DNA of 64,000 nt from Komagataeibacter rhaeticus (GTDB lineage Bacteria > Pseudomonadota > Alphaproteobacteria > Acetobacterales > Acetobacteraceae), in contig NZ_NKTZ01000013.1 in NCBI RefSeq assembly GCF_003207855.1, positions 1 to 64,000 on the forward strand, given 5' to 3'. Position 1 is the stretch's first letter. Each line of letters starts with the position of its first letter. This document shows, in pieces, positions 25,594-34,814 of the stretch. Both the position numbers and the translations under genes were made by a program. Below the pieces are notes generated by a model that searched no databases, was not told the origin of the DNA, and worked only from the letters and a program-made list of their open reading frames with translations.

Positions 25594-27816
25594 CTATCGT
25601 GCCGCCTGTGGCAGGGCGAAGACCACCAGCTGGTCCGTGACCGGCGTCATCATGAAGTGATGGCCGCCCGCCATGATCGCCACATACTGCCGTCCGTTGA
25701 CCTCATACGTCATCGGGTTGGCCTGCCCGCCGCCGGGCAGCACATGGGACCACAGGACCCTGCCGGTGCGCTCGTCAATCGCGCGGATCAGGTTGTCCGT
25801 CGCGGCCCCGATGAACACCAGCCCGCCCGCCGTAACCACCGCGCCGCCATTGTTGGGCGTGCCGATCTCCCACGGCAGGCCGGTCGGCAGGCCCCACGGC
25901 CCGTTGGCGCGCGCCGTGCCCAGCGGGTGCTGCCACAGCACTTTCTGGCCGTGCTTCATGTCAATCGCGGTAATCATGCCATAAGGGGGCTTGTGGCACA
26001 GCATGCGCGTGAACGGGTCCCAGAACGGGGCGATGGTGATGGCGTAGGGCGTGCCCTCCATCGGGCCATTGCCCTCGGCAGCGCCTGCGCCGGGGTGGTA
26101 ATGTGGGTCGTCGATCGGCATGAGCTTCAGCACATCGGCCTTGCTGCGGGTAATCAGCTGGGCATACATCGGCGATGCATTCCAGTTCGCGATCAGGATG
26201 CCGGTCTGCGGGTCATAGGCCATGGAACCCCAGTCGCTGCCCCCGTTATTGCCGGGATACATGATCCACGGCCTGTCCAGGCTGGGGGGCGTGAACTCAC
26301 CCACATAATGGGCGCGACGGAACTTGATGCGGCAGTAAAGCTGGTCGATGGGGGACATGCCCCACATGTCCTGCTCCCGCAGGTCCGGCATATGCAGCGA
26401 CGGCATGCCGACCGACCATGGCTGGGTGGGCGCGCGGGTGTCGCCCGCCACGTCGCCTGCCGGGGCGGGACGTTCTTCCACCGGCAGGATCGACTGCCCG
26501 GTGCGGCGGTCCAGCACGAAGGTCTGCCCCCGCTTGGTCGGCACGATGATGGCGGGCACCGTCTGGCCGTCGGTACCCGGCATGTCCATCATGGTGACCT
26601 GCGATCCCATGTCGTAATCCCAGACATCCTTGTGCACCGTCTGGAACACCCAGCGCGGGCTGCCAGTCCTGACGTCGAGCGCCACGATGGAGGTGGAGAC
26701 CGCATTTTCAGCAGCACTGCGATAGCCGCTGAAATAATCCCCCGCCGCATTGCCCGTGGGCACGTAAACCAGACCCAGCGCGTCATCCCCGGTCATGGCG
26801 GCCCAGGAATTGGGGGTGCCGCGGCTGTAATGCCGGTTGCCTGTGGGCTGGTCGTGGTCATCGGGGTGCTTTACGTCCCACGCCCAGACAAAGCGGCCGC
26901 TTTCGGCATCATAACCGCGCACTACGCCTGATGGCGCCCAGCGCCGCTGCCCGTCAAGCACCTGATGATTGACCACGACCACGCCATTCACCACGGTGGG
27001 CGGCACCGTCATGGCGACAAAGCCGGGAACGGACTCGCCCATGCCCTGCATCAGGTTGACCTGCCCGCCATGGCCAAAGCCGGGGCAGAATTCTCCCGTT
27101 GCGGCATCCACCGCCACCAGCCGCATGTCCAGCGTGCCTTCAAGGATGCGGTTGTGGCAGGGCTGTCCCTGCGGCACCTGCGACGATGTGAAATACGTCA
27201 CCCCCTTGCACGCGGCGGTATAGGGAATGGCTTCGTATTTTTCGCCAAGGTTGCGCCGCCAGATTTCCTTTCCCGTGGCCGGGTCCAGCTTCATGATGTC
27301 GTTCTGCGCCGAACACATGTACAGCCCGTCGCCCACCTTGATCGGCGTGGTTTCCGCCGCCCATTTGTTCGTCTGCCCCGGCCGGGGATAGCTGCCGGTG
27401 TGGTAGGTAAAGGCAACCTGAAGGTGGGATACATTCTCCGGCGTGATCTGGGCCAGCGGGGAATAACGGGTCTGCGCGTCATCCCGCCCATAGGTGGCCC
27501 AGTCACCCGGTGCCGGGGCCGCACCCGCCTGTGGCAGCATGGCGGGCAGGCTGTCGGCGGCAACACTCCCGATATCGGGCAGGTTCGCCGCATTCACGCC
27601 CGGCGCCTGCGGGGCGTAGGGGGAGGGACCGGCAAAATAGCCGGGATCGGCCGGGGCCTGTTCCGCCGGTTCATCGGCCCGGCCCGGCCCCGGAATGGAT
27701 GCGCCCGGCGGCCCGCCAGACCCGGCGGCGGCGAACTGCGCGTGTGATGACACCGGCAGGCACAGCCATGCGGCCGCCATGCCCATGGCAAGGAAACGGT
27801 ACCGGCGCATCAGCAT
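25594..27816 (-). CDS. sldA: PQQ-dependent glycerol/polyol dehydrogenase large subunit
   Basis: A 740-residue periplasmic quinoprotein that oxidises polyols such as glycerol, sorbitol or arabitol and passes electrons to ubiquinone. A signal peptide ends near VSSHAQ, then the beta-propeller contains repeated tryptophan-docking motifs (GKEIWRRNLG, SGRFVWAWDV, TGSPRWVFQT, KVLWQHPLG, GRVLWSHVLPGG). Length equals that of Gluconobacter SldA. It lacks the N-terminal membrane helices of glucose dehydrogenase, which are supplied by SldB encoded just upstream. Residues about 25-90 are a low-complexity Pro/Ala/Gly stretch. An alternative ATG at 27810 overlaps the sldB stop as ATGA. Confidence 0.9.
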   Translation of the reverse strand: MLMRRYRFLAMGMAAAWLCLPVSSHAQFAAAGSGGPPGASIPGPGRADEPAEQAPADPGYFAGPSPYAPQAPGVNAANLPDIGSVAADSLPAMLPQAGAAPAPGDWATYGRDDAQTRYSPLAQITPENVSHLQVAFTYHTGSYPRPGQTNKWAAETTPIKVGDGLYMCSAQNDIMKLDPATGKEIWRRNLGEKYEAIPYTAACKGVTYFTSSQVPQGQPCHNRILEGTLDMRLVAVDAATGEFCPGFGHGGQVNLMQGMGESVPGFVAMTVPPTVVNGVVVVNHQVLDGQRRWAPSGVVRGYDAESGRFVWAWDVKHPDDHDQPTGNRHYSRGTPNSWAAMTGDDALGLVYVPTGNAAGDYFSGYRSAAENAVSTSIVALDVRTGSPRWVFQTVHKDVWDYDMGSQVTMMDMPGTDGQTVPAIIVPTKRGQTFVLDRRTGQSILPVEERPAPAGDVAGDTRAPTQPWSVGMPSLHMPDLREQDMWGMSPIDQLYCRIKFRRAHYVGEFTPPSLDRPWIMYPGNNGGSDWGSMAYDPQTGILIANWNASPMYAQLITRSKADVLKLMPIDDPHYHPGAGAAEGNGPMEGTPYAITIAPFWDPFTRMLCHKPPYGMITAIDMKHGQKVLWQHPLGTARANGPWGLPTGLPWEIGTPNNGGAVVTAGGLVFIGAATDNLIRAIDERTGRVLWSHVLPGGGQANPMTYEVNGRQYVAIMAGGHHFMMTPVTDQLVVFALPQAAR

Positions 27817-28190
27817 ATGCCCCCGATGGCGCGGCGCGTGGCCATCCGCCGCAGGACAGGAATGGAGAAGAGAACGGGCAGGCCCAGCAGGGTCGGGCCA
27901 AACGCGCGGGGCAGGAGGTCAACGGGGCTGAACCCCACCTCCCACACGGACCAGGCCCATGTATAGGCAAGGGCCGCAAGGTAAAGGAGCGCCCCCAGCG
28001 TGCGCCCCATCAACATGGCGGTTCCGCTGGCAAGCAGAACAAGGCCACAAAGCAGATAGTAAAGGGAACCACCCAGCAGCGCCAGTTCGGCCCCGCCGGC
28101 AACAAACACCAGACCAACAAGAAAAATGACGACGCCCAATAGCAGCACGAGCCATTCCACAAGGGGCTTGCCCCCATATTCACGCAACAT
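27810..28190 (-). CDS. sldB: Polyol dehydrogenase membrane subunit
   Basis: A 126-residue membrane protein with about five hydrophobic helices, homologous to the N-terminal membrane domain of membrane glucose dehydrogenase. Typical stretches are WLVLLLGVVIFLVGLVFV, LALLGGSLYYLLCGLVLLAS and ALAYTWAWSVWEVGFSPVDL. It anchors SldA to the inner membrane and probably provides the ubiquinone site. The length matches SldB of Gluconobacter, and the gene order sldB-sldA with a seven-base overlap is the same. Confidence 0.9.
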   Translation of the reverse strand: MLREYGGKPLVEWLVLLLGVVIFLVGLVFVAGGAELALLGGSLYYLLCGLVLLASGTAMLMGRTLGALLYLAALAYTWAWSVWEVGFSPVDLLPRAFGPTLLGLPVLFSIPVLRRMATRRAIGGIC

Positions 28191-28432
28191 GGATTGATGC
28201 CTTTTACATCATATGAATGAATATTTCCGTTACGCGTCCATATTCACTGCATGTGTTTTTGTTGGAAATATTGAAGTGATATGTTTATTTTATATTTTGA
28301 TGTGCTTTACATAAAATGAAGCGTGCCCGCGCGCCGGTTTTTTACAAGACCCGACCCGCCGGTTCGCTTTCATTCAAGGCGAGGGGATATACGCTCCGCA
28401 TTTTTCTGTCGCGTAAAAATAGGGGACAGGCG

Positions 28433-28447
28433 TTCAACAATGTTGAA
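28433..28447. promoter_or_regulatory. Perfect six-base dyad, unknown function
   Basis: TTCAAC and GTTGAA flank AAT in the non-coding region upstream of sldB (about 245 bases from its start). The symmetry is that of a small dimeric repressor site, but no neighbouring regulator is an obvious partner. Confidence 0.25.
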
Positions 28448-29005
28448 TTTAGCCGGAATTCCATCGGCCGCATGATCATCATCCGGCCGGGCGCCCGGGC
28501 GACACCACATATCCGGTTACGGATGGCCATCGGACCTGCCGCGTTGTGGATTGCCAGATGGCTCCATCATGTTTTTTATAGTAATTTATAAAAAAATAAA
28601 AAATTTCAACACTATTAAATTTTATATTCAAGCAGATTTATATTGATTGTATTGCAATTTATTTAAAATTGAAACTTTCAGACTTTAATATGGTCATTTC
28701 CAAATGAAATATATCGGGCAGGCGCCGCGACAATCGCAACGCGCAGCCTGAAGCCACATTCCCCACGACCGGCACCATGGTATCGGGCGCTGATAGCGCC
28801 CAAGGGCATGGAAAATGGCCAGCGCAGACCATGCCGCGTGCAGTAAGTCGGGCACCAGAGGGCGCACCGGAACCGTTTCCGGTCCCGAACCCTGCCGGCA
28901 GGCTGTCATCCCGATGGGCGTATTCCGGGGAACGCGGGTCCTGACCAGAGGCCGTGGGCGGATAAGGTACTGTCCGGACGGGGTGATGGACATGACGCAC
29001 CTGTT

Positions 29006-29024
29006 TGTAATGATAATCATTATT
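29006..29024. promoter_or_regulatory. Fur-box match
   Basis: Compared with the 19-base Fur consensus GATAATGATAATCATTATC, 16 positions match, including 15 in a row (AATGATAATCATTAT). It lies about 275 bases upstream of the CzcC-like gene, the nearest downstream gene on the plus strand. Iron control of the exporter, or of an unrecognised short transcript, is inferred. Confidence 0.6.
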
Positions 29025-29298
29025 ATAATATTGTTTTACGAATTATTGACCGCAGCGAATTCGTTCAGGTTCGCGTCAGCTTTTCCTGCTATCAGCATGG
29101 CATCATCATTGTGATGATATGGGTTTATATATGCTGAGGAATAGACACATAACACTATGCGAAGGCTATCGCTGCCCCGTCTGTCCGCAACCCGCCCTGT
29201 CTTTCCGGCCACCCGTCCCGCCCGGGCGGGACGTCCCTGCCTGACCCCCTGGCGGGGCATCCGGCCGTACGGGGGCAGTCCCCCCATACGGATCAGCC

Positions 29299-30588
29299 AT
29301 GGCCACGCGCTCATTGCATGATGGACGACGCGTGAGACATTCCATGCCGCCCATCGTCCTGCCTGTAGCCCTGGCCTGCGCCATGTTGTGGGCATTCCCC
29401 CTGCGGGCGCAAGGGGTGCAGCCCGCCCCGTCGTTTCACGAGGCGGTCAACATGGCCTGGGCCATCGACCCCGTCCGCACCGAACTGCAGGTCGGCCACC
29501 ATTCCGCCAGGGCCCGCGCCAGTGCCGCGGGGTCGTGGTTCGCCGGCGGCCCGACCCTGTCGGGTGAATATATGGATGACCACATGCTGGGCAGTAATGA
29601 AGGCTACACCACCTATCAGGGCGGCGTGTCCGTGCCGCTATGGCTGCCGGGGCAGGGCAGTGCCACCCGGCAGGTGGCCACCGCCGAAGCGGATTCCCTG
29701 GATGAACAGATCAATGTCGAACACATGGCCCTGTCCATCCGGGTGCTTGACGCAACCGCCGCCGCCCTGATCGCCAGCACCCGGGTGACGGTTGCGCGCG
29801 CCCTTTACGAAGCCGTGGCGCGCATGGGGGCCAGCACCGCCCATGCGGTACACGGGGGCGAACTGGCCGCGACCGACGGGCAGATGGCGCAGGCGGCAGT
29901 GGAAAACGCCCGCAACGAACTGGCCCTGGCGCAGGAGGAGGCACAGGACACCCGTGCCGCGCTGGAGGTCCTGCTGGGCCACCCGGTCATGCCCGACCTG
30001 ACCCGCTATGGCGGGGGCGACGTAACGCGCGCGCGCTTTGTCAGCCCGCGTGACATGGAAGATAACGACCCCCGCATCAAGGCCGCGCACCGCAGCGTGG
30101 AGGCCGCCGAGGCCAACATGAAGCTGGCCCGCCGGTCCTTCATGCCCAACCCTGAAATTGGCGTGGATGCCATCCATGAAAAACAGTACGGCAGCCCGTG
30201 GGATGACCGGGTGGGGCTGAATTTCAGCATTCCCCTGCCCAGCGAGGTCCGTAACACCCCCATCATGTCCGAAGCCCGCAACCGGCTGGCCGCCGCCACC
30301 AGCCAGGAAACGCAGGCCAGGCGCATGGTCCATCTGGAACTGACGCGCGTGCGTGAACGCCTGATTGCGGCCACGACCGCGCGGCAGGCGGGCATTGCCG
30401 CCGCCGAAAGCATGGAAAAACGCGCCATCGCGCAGGAACATGCCTGGCGGCTGGGGGAAACGGGGCTTGATACGGCGCTTGCGGCCCGTCAGGCGGCCTG
30501 TGCCGCCCGCCTGACGCGCGTGCGCGCGGAAGTGGAATGGCATGTGGCCAGTATCCGCATGCTCATCGCCACGGGTATCGTGCCATGA
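29299..30588 (+). CDS. CzcC/CusC-type outer-membrane efflux protein
   Basis: A 429-residue TolC-family protein that forms the outer-membrane channel of a metal RND pump. The hydrophobic signal region PPIVLPVALACAMLWAFPLR is followed by two repeats of long amphipathic helices, with the conserved GGVSVPLWLPGQ and LNFSIPLPSEVRNTPIMSEA at equivalent turns. No lipobox cysteine is seen. An in-frame ATG at 29344 starts nearer the signal peptide; neither start has a strong ribosome-binding site. It overlaps the adaptor gene by four bases and is first in a four-gene unit. Confidence 0.82.
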   Translation: MATRSLHDGRRVRHSMPPIVLPVALACAMLWAFPLRAQGVQPAPSFHEAVNMAWAIDPVRTELQVGHHSARARASAAGSWFAGGPTLSGEYMDDHMLGSNEGYTTYQGGVSVPLWLPGQGSATRQVATAEADSLDEQINVEHMALSIRVLDATAAALIASTRVTVARALYEAVARMGASTAHAVHGGELAATDGQMAQAAVENARNELALAQEEAQDTRAALEVLLGHPVMPDLTRYGGGDVTRARFVSPRDMEDNDPRIKAAHRSVEAAEANMKLARRSFMPNPEIGVDAIHEKQYGSPWDDRVGLNFSIPLPSEVRNTPIMSEARNRLAAATSQETQARRMVHLELTRVRERLIAATTARQAGIAAAESMEKRAIAQEHAWRLGETGLDTALAARQAACAARLTRVRAEVEWHVASIRMLIATGIVP

Positions 30589-31739
30589 GACGCCCGACCA
30601 TCGCCCTGTTCCTTCTCGCACTGTCCTGCCTGCCCGCCCGGGCGGAGGAAGAGGGTGCCCTCCCGCCGGTAGTGAAGCTGGACGCGGCGGCGGCAGGCAA
30701 CGAAGGCATTGCCGTCACCCTGTCCACGCCGGGCACGCTGGCCCCCGTGCTGCCGGTCATAAGCCGGGTCATGCCCGATACGACGCGGGTGGTGCATATC
30801 CACCCCGCCGGCAGTGGCAAGGTGCTGGCGGTACTGGTGCAGCCGGGCACGCATGTCGCGCGGGGGCAGGCGCTGCTGCGCTATCAGGACCATTCACTGC
30901 ATGTCGCCCGCCTGCAGGCCGTCCAGATGCGTGCGGCCCTGACCGCCGCCATCGCGGCACGCAGTGATGCGGCGGCCGCCGTGCAGCGTGCCCGGGCGCT
31001 GGCGGGGGAGAGCATATCCTTTGCCGAACTGCGCCGCAGGCAGGACGCGCTGGCACAGGCCGATGCCACCATGCGCGCCCGCCAGGCGGATGTGGACACG
31101 CTGGGCCACCGCTTTGCGGAGGAGTTCAATTCATCCTCCGAACAGGACAGCCAGGGCGCGGAGGACGAGACCTCGACCCTGATTTCCCCGGTCGATGGCG
31201 TGGTGCAGGCGATCAGTACGTCGGTGGCGGGCGACGTGGACCCGACCATGGACGTGGCGACCGTGGCCGACCTGTCCAGCATATGGATCGTATCGGATAT
31301 CGCCCCCGATCAGGCCGCCCGGATCGCACCCGGTGGCCAGCAGGTGACACAGACCGCCGGTGGCCCGCTGGTATCGCGCATCGACACGGTGGATGGCATG
31401 GCCAGCCCGCTGACCGGACTGGTCCGGGTCATAAGCCGCGTGGCCAACCCCACCGGCGCGCTGGTGCCCGGCATGGTGCTGGATGCCACGCTGGCGCAGC
31501 GTGACAGTGTTGCGGGCATTGTCGTGCCGTCCGAAGCCATCCAGCGCATTGACGGGCGCAGCATCGTGTTCGTGCGCGCAAGCGGGACCGATTACCGGCC
31601 CGTGGTGGTTGATGTGGCGCTGGATGACGGCACACACGCGGTGCTACGCGGCGGCCTGAGGGGGGGGGAAGCGGTGGTGGGCCACGGCAGCTTCGCCCTG
31701 CGCTCGGTCATCGGCCTTGCCGGAATGGATGCGGACTGA
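30585..31739 (+). CDS. CzcB/CusB-type RND periplasmic adaptor
   Basis: A 384-residue membrane-fusion protein. A signal peptide (MRRPTIALFLLALSCLPARA) precedes a lipoyl-like half motif VQPGTHVARGQALLRYQDHS, a helical hairpin near residues 110-180, the second half SPVDGVVQAISTSVAGDVD, and a beta-barrel region (VPSEAIQRIDGRSIVFVRAS). It connects the inner-membrane pump to the outer-membrane channel. A run of nine G bases (31660-31668) near the 3' end is prone to slippage. Its TGA stop shares a base with the pump start (TGATG). Confidence 0.85.
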   Translation: MRRPTIALFLLALSCLPARAEEEGALPPVVKLDAAAAGNEGIAVTLSTPGTLAPVLPVISRVMPDTTRVVHIHPAGSGKVLAVLVQPGTHVARGQALLRYQDHSLHVARLQAVQMRAALTAAIAARSDAAAAVQRARALAGESISFAELRRRQDALAQADATMRARQADVDTLGHRFAEEFNSSSEQDSQGAEDETSTLISPVDGVVQAISTSVAGDVDPTMDVATVADLSSIWIVSDIAPDQAARIAPGGQQVTQTAGGPLVSRIDTVDGMASPLTGLVRVISRVANPTGALVPGMVLDATLAQRDSVAGIVVPSEAIQRIDGRSIVFVRASGTDYRPVVVDVALDDGTHAVLRGGLRGGEAVVGHGSFALRSVIGLAGMDAD

Positions 31740-34700
31740 TGGCGCGCCGGTATCTTGAATCCCTGCTGCGTGCGCGCATGCTGGTGCTGGGCGGGCTTGG
31801 CCTGCTGCTGGCGGCCGGGCTGATGGCCGTTCTGGGCCTGCCGGTGGAGGCCGTGCCCGATATTTCGCCCAGACAGGTGCTCGTCTCGGTCGTGGCGCCC
31901 GGACTGGCTACGGAGGAGGTGGAAAAGCTCATCACCTTCCCGCTTGAGGCCAGCATGACCGGCATTCCCGGCATGACCGACCTGCGCTCCGTCTCCCGCG
32001 GGGGGGTATCGGTGGTGTATGTGCAGTTTGCCGATGACACCGACATCAACCTTGACCGCACCCGCGTGAACGAACGCATACAGCAGGCGCGCTCAAGCAT
32101 ATCCGTGCCCGGCATTACCGTCAGCATGGGGCCGCTGGCCACCGGCATGGGCGAGATCATGCAGTTCCAGATCCGTGGCGCCGGGCGCTCGCTCATGGAC
32201 CTCAACCGCATCATGAACTGGACCGTGGTGCCACAGATGCGCCTTGTGCCCGGTGTGGTTGACGTCAACGTCAATGGCGGGGCGGAAGAGACATACGAGG
32301 TGACGCTGGACCCCGCCCGGCTGATCGGCGGCAACCTGTCGGTGGGGGAGGTCTACCGCGCGGTGGATGCGAACAACGCGGCATCGGGTGGCGGATGGAT
32401 CACCCATCATGCCGAACAGCAGAGCGTGGTGGGGCGCGGGCTGGTGGGCAGCCTTGCGGATTTTGGCAACATCGCGGTGCGTACCAACCCCGATGGGTCC
32501 GCCGTGCGGCTGCGTGACCTGGGCCGCATCACCACGGGGGCACGCACCCGGCTGGGCGCCGTGACCCGTGACGGGCAGGGCGAGATCGTGATCGGCGTGG
32601 TCATGATGGAAAGCGGGGCCAGTTCCAACGCCACCCTTGCCGCGATAGACCACGCCCTGCCGGGCATCAGGCAGGCGCTGCCCCCCGGGGTCACGATCGA
32701 ACCCTACTACACCCGCGCCACCCTGACCGGGCAGACCATCGCCACCGTGCGCGACAACCTGGCCATGGGGGCCGTGCTGGTGGTGGGGGTGCTGGTGGTG
32801 GTGATCGGCAGCTGGCAGGCGGCGCTTGTCATTGCCTCGGTCATTCCGGTGGCGCTGGTCTGCGCCATGGCGGGCATGCGGCAGTTCGGCATCTCGGCCA
32901 ACCTGCTCAGCCTGGGCGCGATCGATTTCGGCATGATCGTCGATGGCTCGCTGGTGGTGATCGAGCATGTCCTGTCGCGGCGGGAGGAGGAGCCGGAGGC
33001 GGAATTCATCCCGCTCGTGGTCTCGTCCGTGCAGCAGGTCATGCGCCCGGTGGGGTTCGCCATACTGGTCATCATCATGGTCTACCTGCCCATCCTGACC
33101 CTGCAGGGGATCGAGGGACACATGTTCCGCCCCATGGCGCAGACGGTCATCATGGCGCTGCTGGCGTCGCTTGCCTACTGCTTCATCTGCGTGCCCGTGC
33201 TGGCCAGCCTTGCGCTCGGGCGTATCCGTCCCGCGGGTGATACCAGGCTGATCGCCTTTCTGCGCCGCCCCTATACGGTCATGGTGACGTGGGGGGAGGG
33301 GCATCCGCGCATCCTGTTCGGCGGCACGCTGGCGGTGCTGGCCGTATCGGCGCTCCTTGCGGCACGGCTGGGGGGCGAGTTCATTCCCCAGCTGGATGAA
33401 GGCGCGCTTGCGGTCACCACCACGCGGCTGCCCTCGGCCTCGCTCGATACGGTTCTGGCCTCGGTCATGAAGCAGGAGCAGATCCTGCGCCGCTTCCCCG
33501 AAGTCCGTTCCGTGGTCAGCAATACCGGCACGTCCGCCATTCCCACCGACCCGATGGGCGTGAACGAGACCGACAGCTTCATCTTCCTCAACCCGCCCTC
33601 CACATGGAAGACCGCCCGCACGCAGGCCGGCCTTGTGGCGGCAATGGATGAGACCCTGAAGCGCGAACTGCCCGATGCGCTGTATTCATGGAGCCAGCCG
33701 GTGCAGATGCGCATGGATGACCTGCTGTCGGGCGTGCGCACGCAGATTGCCGTCTCGATCTTTGGCGATGACCTGGCCACGCTGGCCAATCTGGGGGACC
33801 GGGTAGTGGCGGCCATGTCGGGCGTGAAGGGCGCGGCGGACGTGGCGGCGGCGGGTGATGGCACGGTGCCGCTGGTCGTGGTCGATATCGACCGCACGCA
33901 GGCCGCCAGCCGCAACGTGGCGGTGCAGGACATCCTGGACACGGTGGAGGCCATAGGCGGGCATATCGGCGCACGGCCGGTCATCGTGGACAACGCCATC
34001 ATCAGCACGCAGGTGCGCCTTGATGCCCGCAGTGCCGCCTCGGCTACCGCAATCGGCATGCTGCAGGTCCGGCGGATGGACGGGGCGGGGAACGTCATGC
34101 TCTCGCAGGTGGCGCATGTGCATGAAGTCGACGGCCCGCCCCGCATAAGCCGCGACCGGGTGCGCCGGCGCATGGTGGTGCAGGCCAATGTGCGCGGGCG
34201 CGACCTGGCCTCCTATGTGGCCGAGGCGCAGGCCCGCGTGGCGCGGGACGTGAAACTGCCCGCAGGCTATACCATGCAGTGGGACGGACAGTTCCGGAAC
34301 CTGCAATCGGCCATGCAGCGGCTGGAAATCGTGCTGCCCATTGCCCTTGGCCTGATCTTCGCGCTGCTGGTGGTGGCGTTCGGGGCGGTGCGGCCCGCGC
34401 TGCTGGTGTTTGTCAACCTGCCGGTGGCGGCAACCGGGGGCGTGGTGGCGCTGACGCTGCGTGGCATGCCGTTCAGCATTTCGGCGGGCATCGGCTTCAT
34501 CGCGCTGTTTGGCGTGGCGATCCTGAACGGGGTGGTGCTGGTCAGTGAAATCGCGGCCCTGCGGGCGCGCGGCATGGCGGTGGCGCAGGCGGCCTTTGCG
34601 GCGGCGGAATCGCGTTTCCGCCCGGTCATGGCCACGGCGCTTGTGGCCAGCCTTGGCTTTTTCCCCATGGCGTTTTCCGAAAGCGCGGGGGCCGAGGTCG

Positions 34701-34813
34701 AACGCCCGCTGGCCAGTGTGGTGATTGGCGGCCTGGTCACGTCCACGCTCCTGACCCTGCTGGTGCTGCCATCGCTTTATGCCCGCGTCATGCGAGAGAG
34801 GGATCTGGACTGA
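31739..34813 (+). CDS. Heavy-metal RND efflux pump, CzcA/CusA type
   Basis: A 1024-residue inner-membrane proton/metal antiporter. Twelve membrane segments and two large periplasmic loops are visible. The heavy-metal RND signature DFGMIVDGSLVVIEH in the fourth membrane segment carries the two aspartates and the glutamate used for proton coupling in CzcA. Other family stretches are EAVPDISPRQVLV, GGEFIPQLDEGAL and FGVAILNGVVLVSE. The metal cannot be set from sequence alone; no methionine triad is obvious to me, so Zn/Co/Ni/Cd is as likely as Cu/Ag. It is co-transcribed with the channel, adaptor and a response regulator. Confidence 0.9.
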   Translation: MARRYLESLLRARMLVLGGLGLLLAAGLMAVLGLPVEAVPDISPRQVLVSVVAPGLATEEVEKLITFPLEASMTGIPGMTDLRSVSRGGVSVVYVQFADDTDINLDRTRVNERIQQARSSISVPGITVSMGPLATGMGEIMQFQIRGAGRSLMDLNRIMNWTVVPQMRLVPGVVDVNVNGGAEETYEVTLDPARLIGGNLSVGEVYRAVDANNAASGGGWITHHAEQQSVVGRGLVGSLADFGNIAVRTNPDGSAVRLRDLGRITTGARTRLGAVTRDGQGEIVIGVVMMESGASSNATLAAIDHALPGIRQALPPGVTIEPYYTRATLTGQTIATVRDNLAMGAVLVVGVLVVVIGSWQAALVIASVIPVALVCAMAGMRQFGISANLLSLGAIDFGMIVDGSLVVIEHVLSRREEEPEAEFIPLVVSSVQQVMRPVGFAILVIIMVYLPILTLQGIEGHMFRPMAQTVIMALLASLAYCFICVPVLASLALGRIRPAGDTRLIAFLRRPYTVMVTWGEGHPRILFGGTLAVLAVSALLAARLGGEFIPQLDEGALAVTTTRLPSASLDTVLASVMKQEQILRRFPEVRSVVSNTGTSAIPTDPMGVNETDSFIFLNPPSTWKTARTQAGLVAAMDETLKRELPDALYSWSQPVQMRMDDLLSGVRTQIAVSIFGDDLATLANLGDRVVAAMSGVKGAADVAAAGDGTVPLVVVDIDRTQAASRNVAVQDILDTVEAIGGHIGARPVIVDNAIISTQVRLDARSAASATAIGMLQVRRMDGAGNVMLSQVAHVHEVDGPPRISRDRVRRRMVVQANVRGRDLASYVAEAQARVARDVKLPAGYTMQWDGQFRNLQSAMQRLEIVLPIALGLIFALLVVAFGAVRPALLVFVNLPVAATGGVVALTLRGMPFSISAGIGFIALFGVAILNGVVLVSEIAALRARGMAVAQAAFAAAESRFRPVMATALVASLGFFPMAFSESAGAEVERPLASVVIGGLVTSTLLTLLVLPSLYARVMRERDLD

Positions 34814-34814
34814 A

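Larger units (their letters stand above)
28191..29298. other. Long non-coding, partly AT-rich region
   Basis: About 1.1 kb separates sldB from the metal exporter. The stretches 28200-28310 and 28565-28700 are strongly A/T rich in a high-GC genome, which may mark the sldBA promoter and old insertions. A 15-bp dyad TTCAAC-AAT-GTTGAA lies at 28433-28447 and a strong Fur-box match at 29006-29024. Short frames such as those at 28659-29020 on the minus strand have no recognisable product. No tRNA was seen. Confidence 0.5.

Noticed and set aside
25657-26931. Plus-strand open frame of 424 codons
   Set aside because: Antisense to sldA; sldA has a complete quinoprotein pattern and correct length.
28659-29020. 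Small minus-strand frames beside the Fur box
   Set aside because: No recognisable protein and no ribosome-binding site; composition looks random, although a short iron-regulated gene cannot be fully excluded.
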